A stretch of DNA of 17,334 nucleotides. Origin: Deltaproteobacteria bacterium. GTDB taxonomy: Bacteria > Desulfobacterota > Desulfobacteria > Desulfobacterales > SURF-15. The position numbers were made by a program, and so were the translations under genes. This document shows, piece by piece, positions 9,401 through 17,334 of the stretch. Each line of letters opens with the position of its first letter. Position 1 is the stretch's first letter. The notes under the pieces are model-generated. The model was not told the DNA's origin, did no database searches, and worked only from the letters and a program-made list of their open reading frames with translations. The DNA lies in NCBI GenBank assembly GCA_024644775.1, contig JAHEHB010000062.1, forward strand, positions 1-17,334, read 5' to 3'.

Positions 9401-9814
9401 CGGTCTACCATCCGATTTCACATTTCCAATGGTTTCAAGTGTCTGGTTAAATCGAGTGGCAGCATCGAGTTTCGGCATAAAGACAAGATTGTGGTTTTTT
9501 CGAGTCTTATCATTTTTTTTATATATATTACTGATTTCAGTAGCTAATATAAACCGAACCGATCCCCGGCAGGCCTTTGGAACGGATTCATCGCACTTTT
9601 TTAATATATCTTCTCTTAATTTAAATAGCCCATCTTCTGCAGGAATCAGTTTTTCTTTTATCTCAGAAAACCAACCCGGATGCGTAAAATCACCTGTCCC
9701 AACGACTGTAATCCCCTTTAACTGCGCGGCAATATATAAATTTTCAAAAGTAAGACTCTTTGCCGTGGCCCGCGAGAAACGGGAATGAATGTGAAAATCT
9801 GCTATATACGTCAT
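6416..9814 (-). CDS. EndoQ-type PHP endonuclease fused to UvrD/PcrA-type helicase
   Basis: This is a predicted DNA repair protein of 1132 residues (from the ATG at 9814). Residues 1-420 match the EndoQ/COG1379 group. They carry a PHP metallo-active site: DFHIHSRFSRA (Asp6, His8, His10), Glu93, His108, His164 in PAHIWTPW, and Asp223/His225 in NSDAHS. A zinc ribbon follows (HRKC at 276-279, CPVC at 295-298). EndoQ enzymes cut 5' to deaminated bases and abasic sites. Residues 470-1105 are a superfamily 1A helicase with all main motifs: Walker A GPGTGKT (490), DEYQD (683), GDPDQSIYGFRG (711), QNYRSS (744), TIHAAKGLEF (1029) and AMTRAK (1070). A basic tail ends in QLKLF, resembling a beta-clamp-binding motif. 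A GTG at 9829 could add five residues. Neither start has a clear ribosome site; ATG fits the family start MTYIADFHIHS. dnaN is the divergent neighbour. Confidence 0.93.
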   Translation of the reverse strand: MTYIADFHIHSRFSRATAKSLTFENLYIAAQLKGITVVGTGDFTHPGWFSEIKEKLIPAEDGLFKLREDILKKCDESVPKACRGSVRFILATEISNIYKKNDKTRKNHNLVFMPKLDAATRFNQTLETIGNVKSDGRPILGMDARDLLEIALETSEQSFLIPAHIWTPWFSLLGSKSGFDSVSECFEDLTSHIFAVETGLSSDPGMNWRVSDLDGLTMVSNSDAHSPANLGREANLFHTSLSYDAIKEALRNGDSKKFLGTIEFYPEEGKYHLDGHRKCQIRFHPEVTREKNGICPVCKKPLTLGVLYRVQSLADRREGEQPQKTTPYHRLIPLSEILSEILQVGVKTKRVSQHYNSIIERLGSELTILHSLSISRIEGAGVPLLGEAIKRMRKGNVIISAGYDGEYGKITLFKPEEREHLMGQKSLFHVKHALKPLEIGDKPSLFQVNKNKEKETFVEGPLTREGVDDLNVVQQRAVEIEKGPVLVIAGPGTGKTRTLTRRIAYLITKKAVSPENILAVTFTNKAAEEMKDRLKALTGSMDKTALLPTIGTFHSVCFQILIELKQKNVPEILDDVRRKALITEAFKQVKKSGVSVKLRKDVAAKGIVSAKQQLLWPRDILKSFDEIDNISEFRLVYSAYQDILSIEGFCDYEDLILKVVTQFKKDPILLRRYQDRFKYVFVDEYQDLNQGQYCFIRALSPPGKNLFVIGDPDQSIYGFRGSNVEYFKRFIEDYPESEVIRLTQNYRSSKTILDASYQIIKDHRISPTHSRVYSAIDGTKRIRVLELQSEKAEAVAVGRTIEKLIGGTGFHSVDFGNIDSTEPSDYRSFSDVAIFFRTGSQVNVFIEILDKAGIPYQTVSKDRLYYHDGILDLLSLLKMIEGSGAYVDLEIVARRIFPTISKKTIETVKTWGYRNKFTLKDALWHARRIPIPAVSKKNQQDLYECITWIENIKKAVERFTVEKKIRYITEHSPIHKMITEYPDIETSFNTVLHISKSYGASIREFLTAAALQTDTDTYNSTVEKVSLMTIHAAKGLEFPIVFITGCEEGFIPHHRSGTDPDEERRLFFVAMTRAKEQLYLTAAKYRRVYGKKVSRKLSPFVVDIEAQLRRHETRQPKAPKNKKDDHVQLKLF

Positions 9815-9932
9815 TAATTGTCGTCTCACTTTTTAAAGAGTTCCGTTGACGCTCTTTTTGTTTATATCATGGTTTCCTTGGATATAAAGAAGAAATTTTT
9901 CTTGTAATATCAAACAATATACGCTATATACT

Positions 9933-9962
9933 TTGACATCAAAAAAATAAGAATACTATATA
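9933..9962 (+). promoter_or_regulatory. Candidate sigma-70 promoter reading toward dnaN
   Basis: A perfect -35 hexamer TTGACA (9933-9938) is followed after 18 bases by TATATA (9957-9962). Transcription would begin near 9969, giving dnaN a leader of about 435 bases, or a separate short transcript. The region is AT-rich, so chance resemblance is possible. Confidence 0.35.
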
Positions 9963-10181
9963 TTGTGTGATGGATCGAATCGATCATGTGTTGCATAGCG
10001 AACAGGCCGGCAAATGAAATTTTTTTTTACAGGCGATGTGTCAAGAAGTTCCCCTTTTTGACCGCTTCGTTCGAATGTTCATTATTTTTTTTTAAAAAGC
10101 CGATGCAACCCATTTACTTATTTTAGGTAACTAACGATAATAAAAACTGTATTTAAAACGCCATAAGGAATTGGTTGGCAA

Positions 10182-10220
10182 TGTTGACACTTTCAATATT
10201 CTGTCAATACGTTGTCAACA
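10182..10220. repeat. TGTTGACA/TGTCAACA inverted repeat upstream of dnaN
   Basis: TGTTGACA (10182-10189) and TGTCAACA (10213-10220) are perfect 8-base inverted copies separated by 23 bases, with a third related half-site TGTCAATA at 10202-10209 between them. The last arm sits in the odd palindrome GTTGTCAAC (10211-10219). This looks like a protein-binding site, or overlapping -35 elements. Confidence 0.45.
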
Positions 10221-10343
10221 AGGTATCATTTATAAACAACGATTTTGTTTATATTAAAAAACCATAAATTATCATAATTTTTTGTCAGTTCAAATTTGAT
10301 TTTTTCATAATAAAATTAGGATAGTAAAAAGTTATTATAGTTA

Positions 10344-10371
10344 TTGACAGCCATTATGAACTGTATATTTA
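10344..10371 (+). promoter_or_regulatory. Candidate proximal dnaN promoter
   Basis: TTGACA (10344-10349) lies 55 bases before the dnaN start. The best -10 matches are TATATT at 14-base spacing (10364-10369) or TATTTA at 16-base spacing (10366-10371), both imperfect. A perfect TATAAT at 10378-10383 has no matching -35 and sits too near the ribosome site at 10392-10396. Confidence 0.3.
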
Positions 10372-10403
10372 ATTTATTATAATAGAATAATAAGGACTAA
10401 ATA

Positions 10404-13969
<3,566 letters not shown>

Positions 13970-14032
13970 CATTTTGTAGAGTATAACATCCTACGTTTTT
14001 TACACCACCACTCTCGCAAAGACATCCATAAA

Positions 14033-14827
14033 ATGAAGATACATACCATTGAAGCAAGGGATTTGCCGGATCTTTGGTTTCAGGCCGTACACGATGTTTT
14101 GGACAACGGCAGACGATTTGTCGTAGACCGAGGTTCCTATTCCGGGCAGACCCGACTCGAATATGATTATTTTGTCGGACACGTAGTATATCCTGGCAAC
14201 CGACCGCTGATACCTGATATTCCCCCGGCATGCGGTATTCCGAATCCGGTCGAAGAAGCCTATATATACGGTGGAGAGGGTTACAATCGATCCTATATCG
14301 AATATCTGATGACAAGCCACAAAGAACCAGGCGAATCATATACGTACGGAGAAAGACTGACCCGGATACCCATTACTGGCGACAAACAGACCTGGTGGCT
14401 TGAAAACAATCAGGAGATCATTGACAAACGAGACGTGGATGGAAAAGTCATATGTGAAGAAAACGGGGTCTTGTATCTGAATCAGATTGAATGGGTCATT
14501 GATACCTATAAACGTTTTGGCGAGCGAAACAATCAGATGGTGCTTCAAGTCGCCCACCCTTCCGATTTAACACTGGTGGATCCGCCCTGTTTACGGTCAA
14601 TCGATACCAGAATACAAGACGGAAAATTGCATTTTACATCAGTGCTGTTTCGTTCCTGGGATTTGTGGAGCGGGTTACCGGCAAACCTGGCCGGTATTCA
14701 AAACCTCAAAGAGTACATGGCCGGCGAAATCGGAGTAAAAGACGGAGAAATGATTGTCGAAAGCAAAGGGCTTCATCTATATGGTTATGCTGAAGATCTT
14801 GCGAAGCTCAGATGTATGAAAATATAA
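14033..14827 (+). CDS. ThyA-superfamily protein (divergent thymidylate synthase-like)
   Basis: This is probably a folate-dependent pyrimidine C5-methylating or hydroxymethylating enzyme. The 264 residues include PPCL with candidate nucleophile Cys186, FRSWD (Arg207, Ser208, Asp210), GLPAN (Asn218) and LHLY (His248, Tyr250). The spacings R to N (11), N to H (30) and N to Y (32) equal those of dUMP-binding residues in E. coli ThyA (R166, N177, H207, Y209). Differences are marked: the His after the catalytic Cys is Leu187, the YGxxW tryptophan appears as YGERL (Leu109), and the C-terminal closing segment is missing. It resembles methanogen-type thymidylate synthases more than ThyA proper. The function could therefore be dTMP synthesis or modification of another pyrimidine nucleotide. 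It starts 63 bases after gyrB and may be cotranscribed. There is no clear ribosome site. Confidence 0.75.
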   Translation: MKIHTIEARDLPDLWFQAVHDVLDNGRRFVVDRGSYSGQTRLEYDYFVGHVVYPGNRPLIPDIPPACGIPNPVEEAYIYGGEGYNRSYIEYLMTSHKEPGESYTYGERLTRIPITGDKQTWWLENNQEIIDKRDVDGKVICEENGVLYLNQIEWVIDTYKRFGERNNQMVLQVAHPSDLTLVDPPCLRSIDTRIQDGKLHFTSVLFRSWDLWSGLPANLAGIQNLKEYMAGEIGVKDGEMIVESKGLHLYGYAEDLAKLRCMKI

Positions 14828-15105
14828 GTTCCATTGAAACAAGCAACACACGTTCCACACGCGGAATGAATCCATACAATTCCCACCCGATCTCCTTTTT
14901 TGAAGTGTCGGAAATTTTTGACGGTTTAGTCCACGTTACCAATAATATGATGACCCAGCACAATGGGAGATTTAAGCGGTGGGGATCCGTCTTCTTTCAT
15001 CCAATTCGGTATGGCACCCACCGCAGGCTGTGATCCAAATCAAGATTTCACTATCTGATGGAAACGGATTCTGCATTAATACGAGTTTCAGGGTTTCCTT
15101 ATTTT
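14828..15105 (-). pseudogene. Remnant of a zinc-dependent alcohol dehydrogenase (N-terminal third)
   Basis: Read on the minus strand from about 15105, one frame gives TLKLV, then SEILIWITACGGCHTELDE, the usual segment with the first catalytic zinc Cys (CGxCHTE). A frameshift follows near 14992-14998. The next frame continues with SPIVLGHHIIGNV (the GHE-type zinc His), then an in-frame TAA at 14926-14928, then HFKKGDRVGIVWIHSACGTC and VACFNG, the start of the structural zinc site. Residue spacing across the stop matches intact family members. The remaining two thirds are missing: similarity ends within a few bases of the stop of the convergent ThyA-like gene. No start codon or N-terminal 20 residues are recognisable. 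One frameshift, one nonsense codon and a large 3' deletion make it non-functional. It lies just behind the phosphatase gene that ends at 15111. Confidence 0.8.
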
Positions 15106-15110
15106 CCCTA

Positions 15111-15581
15111 TTAGGTAATCGGTCGATTGGATAGAATTTTTTGAACGATGTTGTCGACAGCCAGTGAAATATGCGATATGGCAACACGATAGAAATAGGG
15201 TGACAAACCATAGGGATCCGAAACATCATCTTCATACTGATCTGAGGCAAGGAACTGACTTAACAGATGAACCTTGTTTTTTTCGTGTGGCCAGAAGGCT
15301 AAAATCTGATCCCTGTGATTTTTTTCCATGGTAAGTATGATGTCGGACCAATCGACAGTCGTCTCATCTAACTGTTTTGATTTGTGTTCATCAAAAGGTA
15401 TATCCATATTCTGAAGGTATTCGACCATTTTTGAATCCGGTGGGCTCCCTGGGATTGCGAATACACCGGCCGACGATACAGAGATATCCTTGAGTTGAAC
15501 TTGATCCATCTTATATTTCATTATTTTCTCGGCAAGAAAACTTCGACTAATATTCGCTGTACATACGAACAGAATATTCAT
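15111..15581 (-). CDS. Low-molecular-weight protein tyrosine phosphatase family protein
   Basis: This is a cytoplasmic phosphatase of 156 residues. The phosphate-binding loop CTANISRS gives the CX5R(S/T) signature (Cys7, Arg13) right after the first strand, and the general acid lies in DPYG (Asp122). Cys7 is the only cysteine, so the thioredoxin-coupled arsenate reductase chemistry of the same fold, which needs two more cysteines, is unlikely. Substrates may be phosphotyrosine proteins or sugar/arginine phosphates; nothing nearby indicates which. The ATG at 15581 has AAAGG about nine bases upstream. It is transcribed alone, away from the MarR gene, and toward the alcohol dehydrogenase remnant. 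Confidence 0.9.
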   Translation of the reverse strand: MNILFVCTANISRSFLAEKIMKYKMDQVQLKDISVSSAGVFAIPGSPPDSKMVEYLQNMDIPFDEHKSKQLDETTVDWSDIILTMEKNHRDQILAFWPHEKNKVHLLSQFLASDQYEDDVSDPYGLSPYFYRVAISHISLAVDNIVQKILSNRPIT

Positions 15582-15842
15582 CCCATGCTACCTTTATGTT
15601 GGATCATTCGCAATTGCTGCGTCAACCGACAAACGATACTATATTTTTCACCTTGTATCGGTTGTTTAACATCTTTAAGTATCCGGAAGGTAAAGTCAAT
15701 CAAAGAATACATATTGCCGGATTCCGATAATCTGTTTGACTGCAAATCCGATTATTATTTGTTAATATTATTATCTATATTCGAAAATTAACAAAAATAA
15801 GAAAATTTAAATAAATATTTGAATATTATAATCATTTAATAG

Positions 15843-15862
15843 ATATTTTATATATATAATAT
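15843..15862. promoter_or_regulatory. Candidate MarR operator palindrome
   Basis: This 20-base AT-only palindrome has nine of ten pairs complementary (arms ATATT and AATAT). It lies 8 bases upstream of the TTGACA of the MarR promoter. MarR proteins commonly bind such sites and repress their own gene, but low complexity makes chance symmetry likely here. Confidence 0.3.
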
Positions 15863-15870
15863 TTTTTTTA

Positions 15871-15898
15871 TTGACAATAGCATTTTTTTGGTTAAATT
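15871..15898 (+). promoter_or_regulatory. Candidate MarR operon promoter, possibly giving a leaderless mRNA
   Basis: TTGACA (15871-15876) is followed after 16 bases by TAAATT (15893-15898). Transcription would start near 15905, only a few bases before the ATG at 15909. This agrees with the absence of any ribosome site before that ATG. Confidence 0.4.
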
Positions 15899-15908
15899 AA
15901 TTAATATT

Positions 15909-16388
15909 ATGAATCATAAATTTCAAAATACCAATCGGAACCTGTTGGATTACCAGACACTCCGTTTGAAGAATCTTGTCGAAGAAATTCAAAAATGTTG
16001 TGAATACAAACAATTATATGAATCAAAAAAGTTTGGGCTTCCATCTGCGGGGCTCAAGTGTTTGATGCTATTTAATGGTGAACGATATTTAACAGTTAAA
16101 CGGATAGCCCAAAGACTTGAAGTTGCCAAAAGCCGGGTGACTATCATTATTCAAGGGCTTATCGACAAAGGGTTGGTGGATCGAATCGAAGACCCTCAGG
16201 ACTCACGGATTAAACTCATCAGCCTCACCTCTCTCGGTACAAAAAAGTATCAAGAGATAACGGACTTCAAGGTATCACTTCATAAGAAAATTCTGATGCA
16301 CATGGTTCCCGAGGAAAGAAAAAGTATCATTTCGCATCTTGAAACACTTCGATCGACCATGGAAGCTGTAGAAGAGACCATGGTGTGA
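15909..16388 (+). CDS. MarR-family transcriptional regulator
   Basis: This is a predicted dimeric winged-helix repressor controlling the sulfur-carrier genes that follow. The 159 residues have N- and C-terminal dimerisation helices around a DNA-binding core: TVKRIAQRLEVAKSRVTIIIQGL (about 62-84) as helix-turn-helix and LVDRIEDPQDSRIKLISLT (about 89-107) as the wing with the family's DxRxxxxxLT motif. Three cysteines are present, the adjacent pair Cys30-Cys31 in the first long helix and Cys51. A thiol or persulfide switch is conceivable, given the downstream genes (inference). A TTG at 15888 would add seven residues but falls within the promoter spacer, so the ATG is preferred. It ends 24 bases before the DsrE2 gene, indicating one operon. 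Confidence 0.9.
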   Translation: MNHKFQNTNRNLLDYQTLRLKNLVEEIQKCCEYKQLYESKKFGLPSAGLKCLMLFNGERYLTVKRIAQRLEVAKSRVTIIIQGLIDKGLVDRIEDPQDSRIKLISLTSLGTKKYQEITDFKVSLHKKILMHMVPEERKSIISHLETLRSTMEAVEETMV

Positions 16389-16412
16389 AACCGATAGAAA
16401 GGAGAGAAAACG

Positions 16413-16979
16413 ATGGAGGCACAAGCAATAAATAAAGAATCGATTGAACAGCAACTCGCTGAAATAAAAACGCAATTGAATTCCCTGACGAAGGCTGCTC
16501 CTGAAAACAAACTCTCGATGATTGTTTTTAGTGGCGATATGGACAAGGTGTTGGCATCCTTTGTGATTGCCACCGGTGCTGCGGCCATGGGTATGGATGT
16601 GGTCATGTTTTTTACCTTCTGGGGCACGCCGGTTCTCAGAAATAAAGAAAAGAATGTCGGTGGTAAGGATTTTATGGGAAAAATGTTCGGCGCGATGCTG
16701 CCCAAAGGAACCAACGATGTTAAGCTTTCTAAGATGAACATGGGTGGCATGGGTACCGCCATGATGAAGTCGCTGATGAAAAAAAAAAATATCGCATCTG
16801 TCGATCAGATGTTGGCGTTGGCCGAGGAGCTCGGGGTACAAATCATCATCTGTGAAATGTCAATGGATCTGATGGGATTTAAGCGAGAGGAAATGATCGA
16901 TTACGCGCGCTTGAATTTTGGCGGCGTCGCAAAATTCGTGGAAGAGGCGCAAAACAGCAAGGTACAACTGTTCATATAA
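16413..16979 (+). CDS. dsrE2: DsrE2-type sulfur carrier protein (DsrE/DsrF/DrsH-like)
   Basis: This protein is predicted to bind and pass on sulfane sulfur as a persulfide, together with TusA. The 188 residues start with a short helical, coiled-coil-like segment (about 5-27). The DsrE_2 domain follows, with LSMIVFSGDMDKVLASFVIATGA (34-56), MDVVMFFTFWGTPVLR (61-76), a Met/Gly-rich stretch (108-121) and the signature CEMSMDLMGF, whose Cys147 is the expected sulfur-binding residue. In sulfur-oxidising organisms dsrE2 genes sit in rhd-tusA-dsrE2 clusters; related pairs also occur in sulfate reducers. The family is linked to the membrane in some bacteria, and the hydrophobic 46-70 segment could associate with it. 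AAGGAG lies about 10 bases before the ATG. Confidence 0.92.
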   Translation: MEAQAINKESIEQQLAEIKTQLNSLTKAAPENKLSMIVFSGDMDKVLASFVIATGAAAMGMDVVMFFTFWGTPVLRNKEKNVGGKDFMGKMFGAMLPKGTNDVKLSKMNMGGMGTAMMKSLMKKKNIASVDQMLALAEELGVQIIICEMSMDLMGFKREEMIDYARLNFGGVAKFVEEAQNSKVQLFI

Positions 16980-16997
16980 ATAGTTTATATACATTAC

Positions 16998-17060
16998 TGG
17001 AGCCCTATAACATTGGGTTTCTTTGTGTTTCCATGGCTCCAACACTTTTGTGAGACAAAA
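16998..17060 (+). ncRNA. Two predicted stem-loops in the dsrE2-tusA spacer
   Basis: Arms TGGAGCC (16998-17004) and GGCTCCA (17035-17041) form a perfect 7-base stem around a 30-base loop. Four bases later TTTTGT (17046-17051) pairs with ACAAAA (17055-17060) around a GAG loop. The second stem ends 5 bases before the strong ribosome site GAGGAGGT (17066-17073) of tusA. This could be an mRNA processing or stabilising element, or a partial terminator. It does not look like a standard terminator because the T-run after the second stem is short (17062-17065). Confidence 0.45.
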
Positions 17061-17078
17061 ATTTTGAGGAGGTAACAA

Positions 17079-17324
17079 ATGAGCGAAGATTTTAAAGTCG
17101 AGAAGGTATTGGATTTAAAAGGGTTAGCATGTCCCATGCCCGTTGTGAAGGTCAGCAAAGGGATTAAAGAGGTTGAAGTCGGACAGATAATCGAGGCGCA
17201 TACAACGGATCCTGGAGCACTAACGGATTTTCCAGCATGGGCGAGTACCAGCGGAAACGAAATCGTAAAAACCGACCAAGAGGGTGAAATTATCAAGTTT
17301 TTTATAAAGAGGGTGGCACAATAA
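17079..17324 (+). CDS. tusA: TusA-family sulfurtransferase / sulfur carrier
   Basis: TusA proteins are small cytoplasmic sulfur carriers. The conserved Cys holds sulfur as a persulfide and delivers it to tRNA thiolation, molybdenum cofactor synthesis or sulfur-energy metabolism. The 81 residues show the family core: LDLKGLACPMPVVKVSKGI with the sulfur-binding Cys19 in CPMP, then a ferredoxin-like fold ending in IKFFIKR. Length is typical. A strong GAGGAGGT lies five bases before the ATG at 17079. Position directly behind dsrE2 suggests that the two exchange sulfur. The 99-base spacer has stem-loops, so its level may differ from DsrE2. E. coli-type tRNA thiolation is less likely as its main job, given this context (inference). 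Confidence 0.92.
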   Translation: MSEDFKVEKVLDLKGLACPMPVVKVSKGIKEVEVGQIIEAHTTDPGALTDFPAWASTSGNEIVKTDQEGEIIKFFIKRVAQ

Positions 17325-17334
17325 CACCCAAGCT

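Larger units (their letters stand above)
9815..10403. other. Long AT-rich divergent intergenic region upstream of dnaN; possible origin
   Basis: This gap of about 590 bases separates the leftward repair gene from the rightward dnaN-gyrB genes and contains no credible gene. It is visibly richer in A and T than its flanks, with two runs of nine T (10020-10028 and 10085-10093). It has six copies of TTGACA or its complement and an 8-base inverted repeat. It must hold the promoters for both flanking genes. The switch in coding direction exactly here, next to dnaN, would suit a replication origin. However, no consensus DnaA box (TTATNCACA) is present; the closest is TTGTCAACA at 10212-10220 with two mismatches, and dnaA is not in the window. 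Confidence 0.5.
15582..15908. other. AT-rich divergent promoter region between phosphatase and MarR genes
   Basis: These 327 bases hold no gene. Near the phosphatase are overlapping inverted repeats: CAACCGA (15623-15629) with TCGGTTG (15658-15664), and CGATAC (15634-15639) with GTATCG (15655-15660). Both pairings compete for the same right arm. In the middle, TCCGAT(A/T)AT occurs twice (from about 15724 and 15749). From about 15755 on the sequence is almost only A and T, with several possible -10 boxes, ending at the MarR promoter. Confidence 0.5.

Noticed and set aside
9890..9903. AAGAAA/TTTCTT inverted repeat upstream of the repair gene
   Set aside because: Purely A/T-dominated symmetry in an AT-rich gap; too likely by chance to call.
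10212..10220. TTGTCAACA as a DnaA box
   Set aside because: Two mismatches to TTATNCACA and no further copies in the gap; it is better explained as part of the TGTTGACA/TGTCAACA inverted repeat.
13976..13993. Possible terminator after gyrB (GTAG/CTAC followed by a T-run)
   Set aside because: The stem is only four bases, too weak to call despite six T bases after it.
14972..15250. Minus-strand open frame of 92 codons ending in CHTELDERRRIPTA
   Set aside because: Not an independent gene. Its first half overlaps the phosphatase gene out of frame, and its second half is one frame of the alcohol dehydrogenase remnant.
15111..15581. ArsC-type arsenate reductase
   Set aside because: The fold is shared, but the protein has only one cysteine (Cys7), so the thiol relay needed for arsenate reduction is missing.

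Overview
The window most resembles a chromosomal segment of an anaerobic Desulfobacterota (formerly Deltaproteobacteria) bacterium. This is inferred from the protein content: a fused EndoQ-UvrD repair protein, a DsrE2/TusA sulfur-carrier pair, a Do-type protease beside a two-component system, and a GyrB with the long proteobacterial insert. I could not test the taxonomy. There are no rRNA or tRNA genes, no CRISPR array and no insertion sequence.

Positions 1-9814 form a block of seven genes, all on the minus strand. In transcription order they are: a PHP endonuclease (EndoQ-type) fused to a UvrD helicase; a CPA1 sodium/proton antiporter starting at the helicase stop; a quinone oxidoreductase of the PIG3 type; a zinc-ribbon NUDIX hydrolase; an OmpR-type response regulator overlapping its sensor kinase; and a Do/HtrA protease cut by the window edge. 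Regulator, kinase and protease read as an envelope-stress module.

Positions 9815-10403 are a long AT-rich gap at which coding direction switches. To its right lie dnaN and gyrB, overlapping by 4 bp, then a ThyA-superfamily protein. Divergent genes, dnaN-gyrB and AT-richness make the gap a possible replication origin, but I see no good DnaA boxes and no dnaA.

Positions 14828-15110 look empty but hold the decayed N-terminal third of a zinc alcohol dehydrogenase on the minus strand, with one frameshift and one in-frame stop. Next come a minus-strand low-molecular-weight phosphatase and a very AT-rich divergent promoter region. The right end is a plus-strand cluster of a MarR regulator, DsrE2 and TusA, which looks like a regulated sulfane-sulfur relay.

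The most interesting point is the repair protein. It carries all PHP and superfamily 1 helicase motifs and ends in QLKLF, a good match to the beta-clamp-binding motif, while the clamp gene dnaN is its divergent neighbour.
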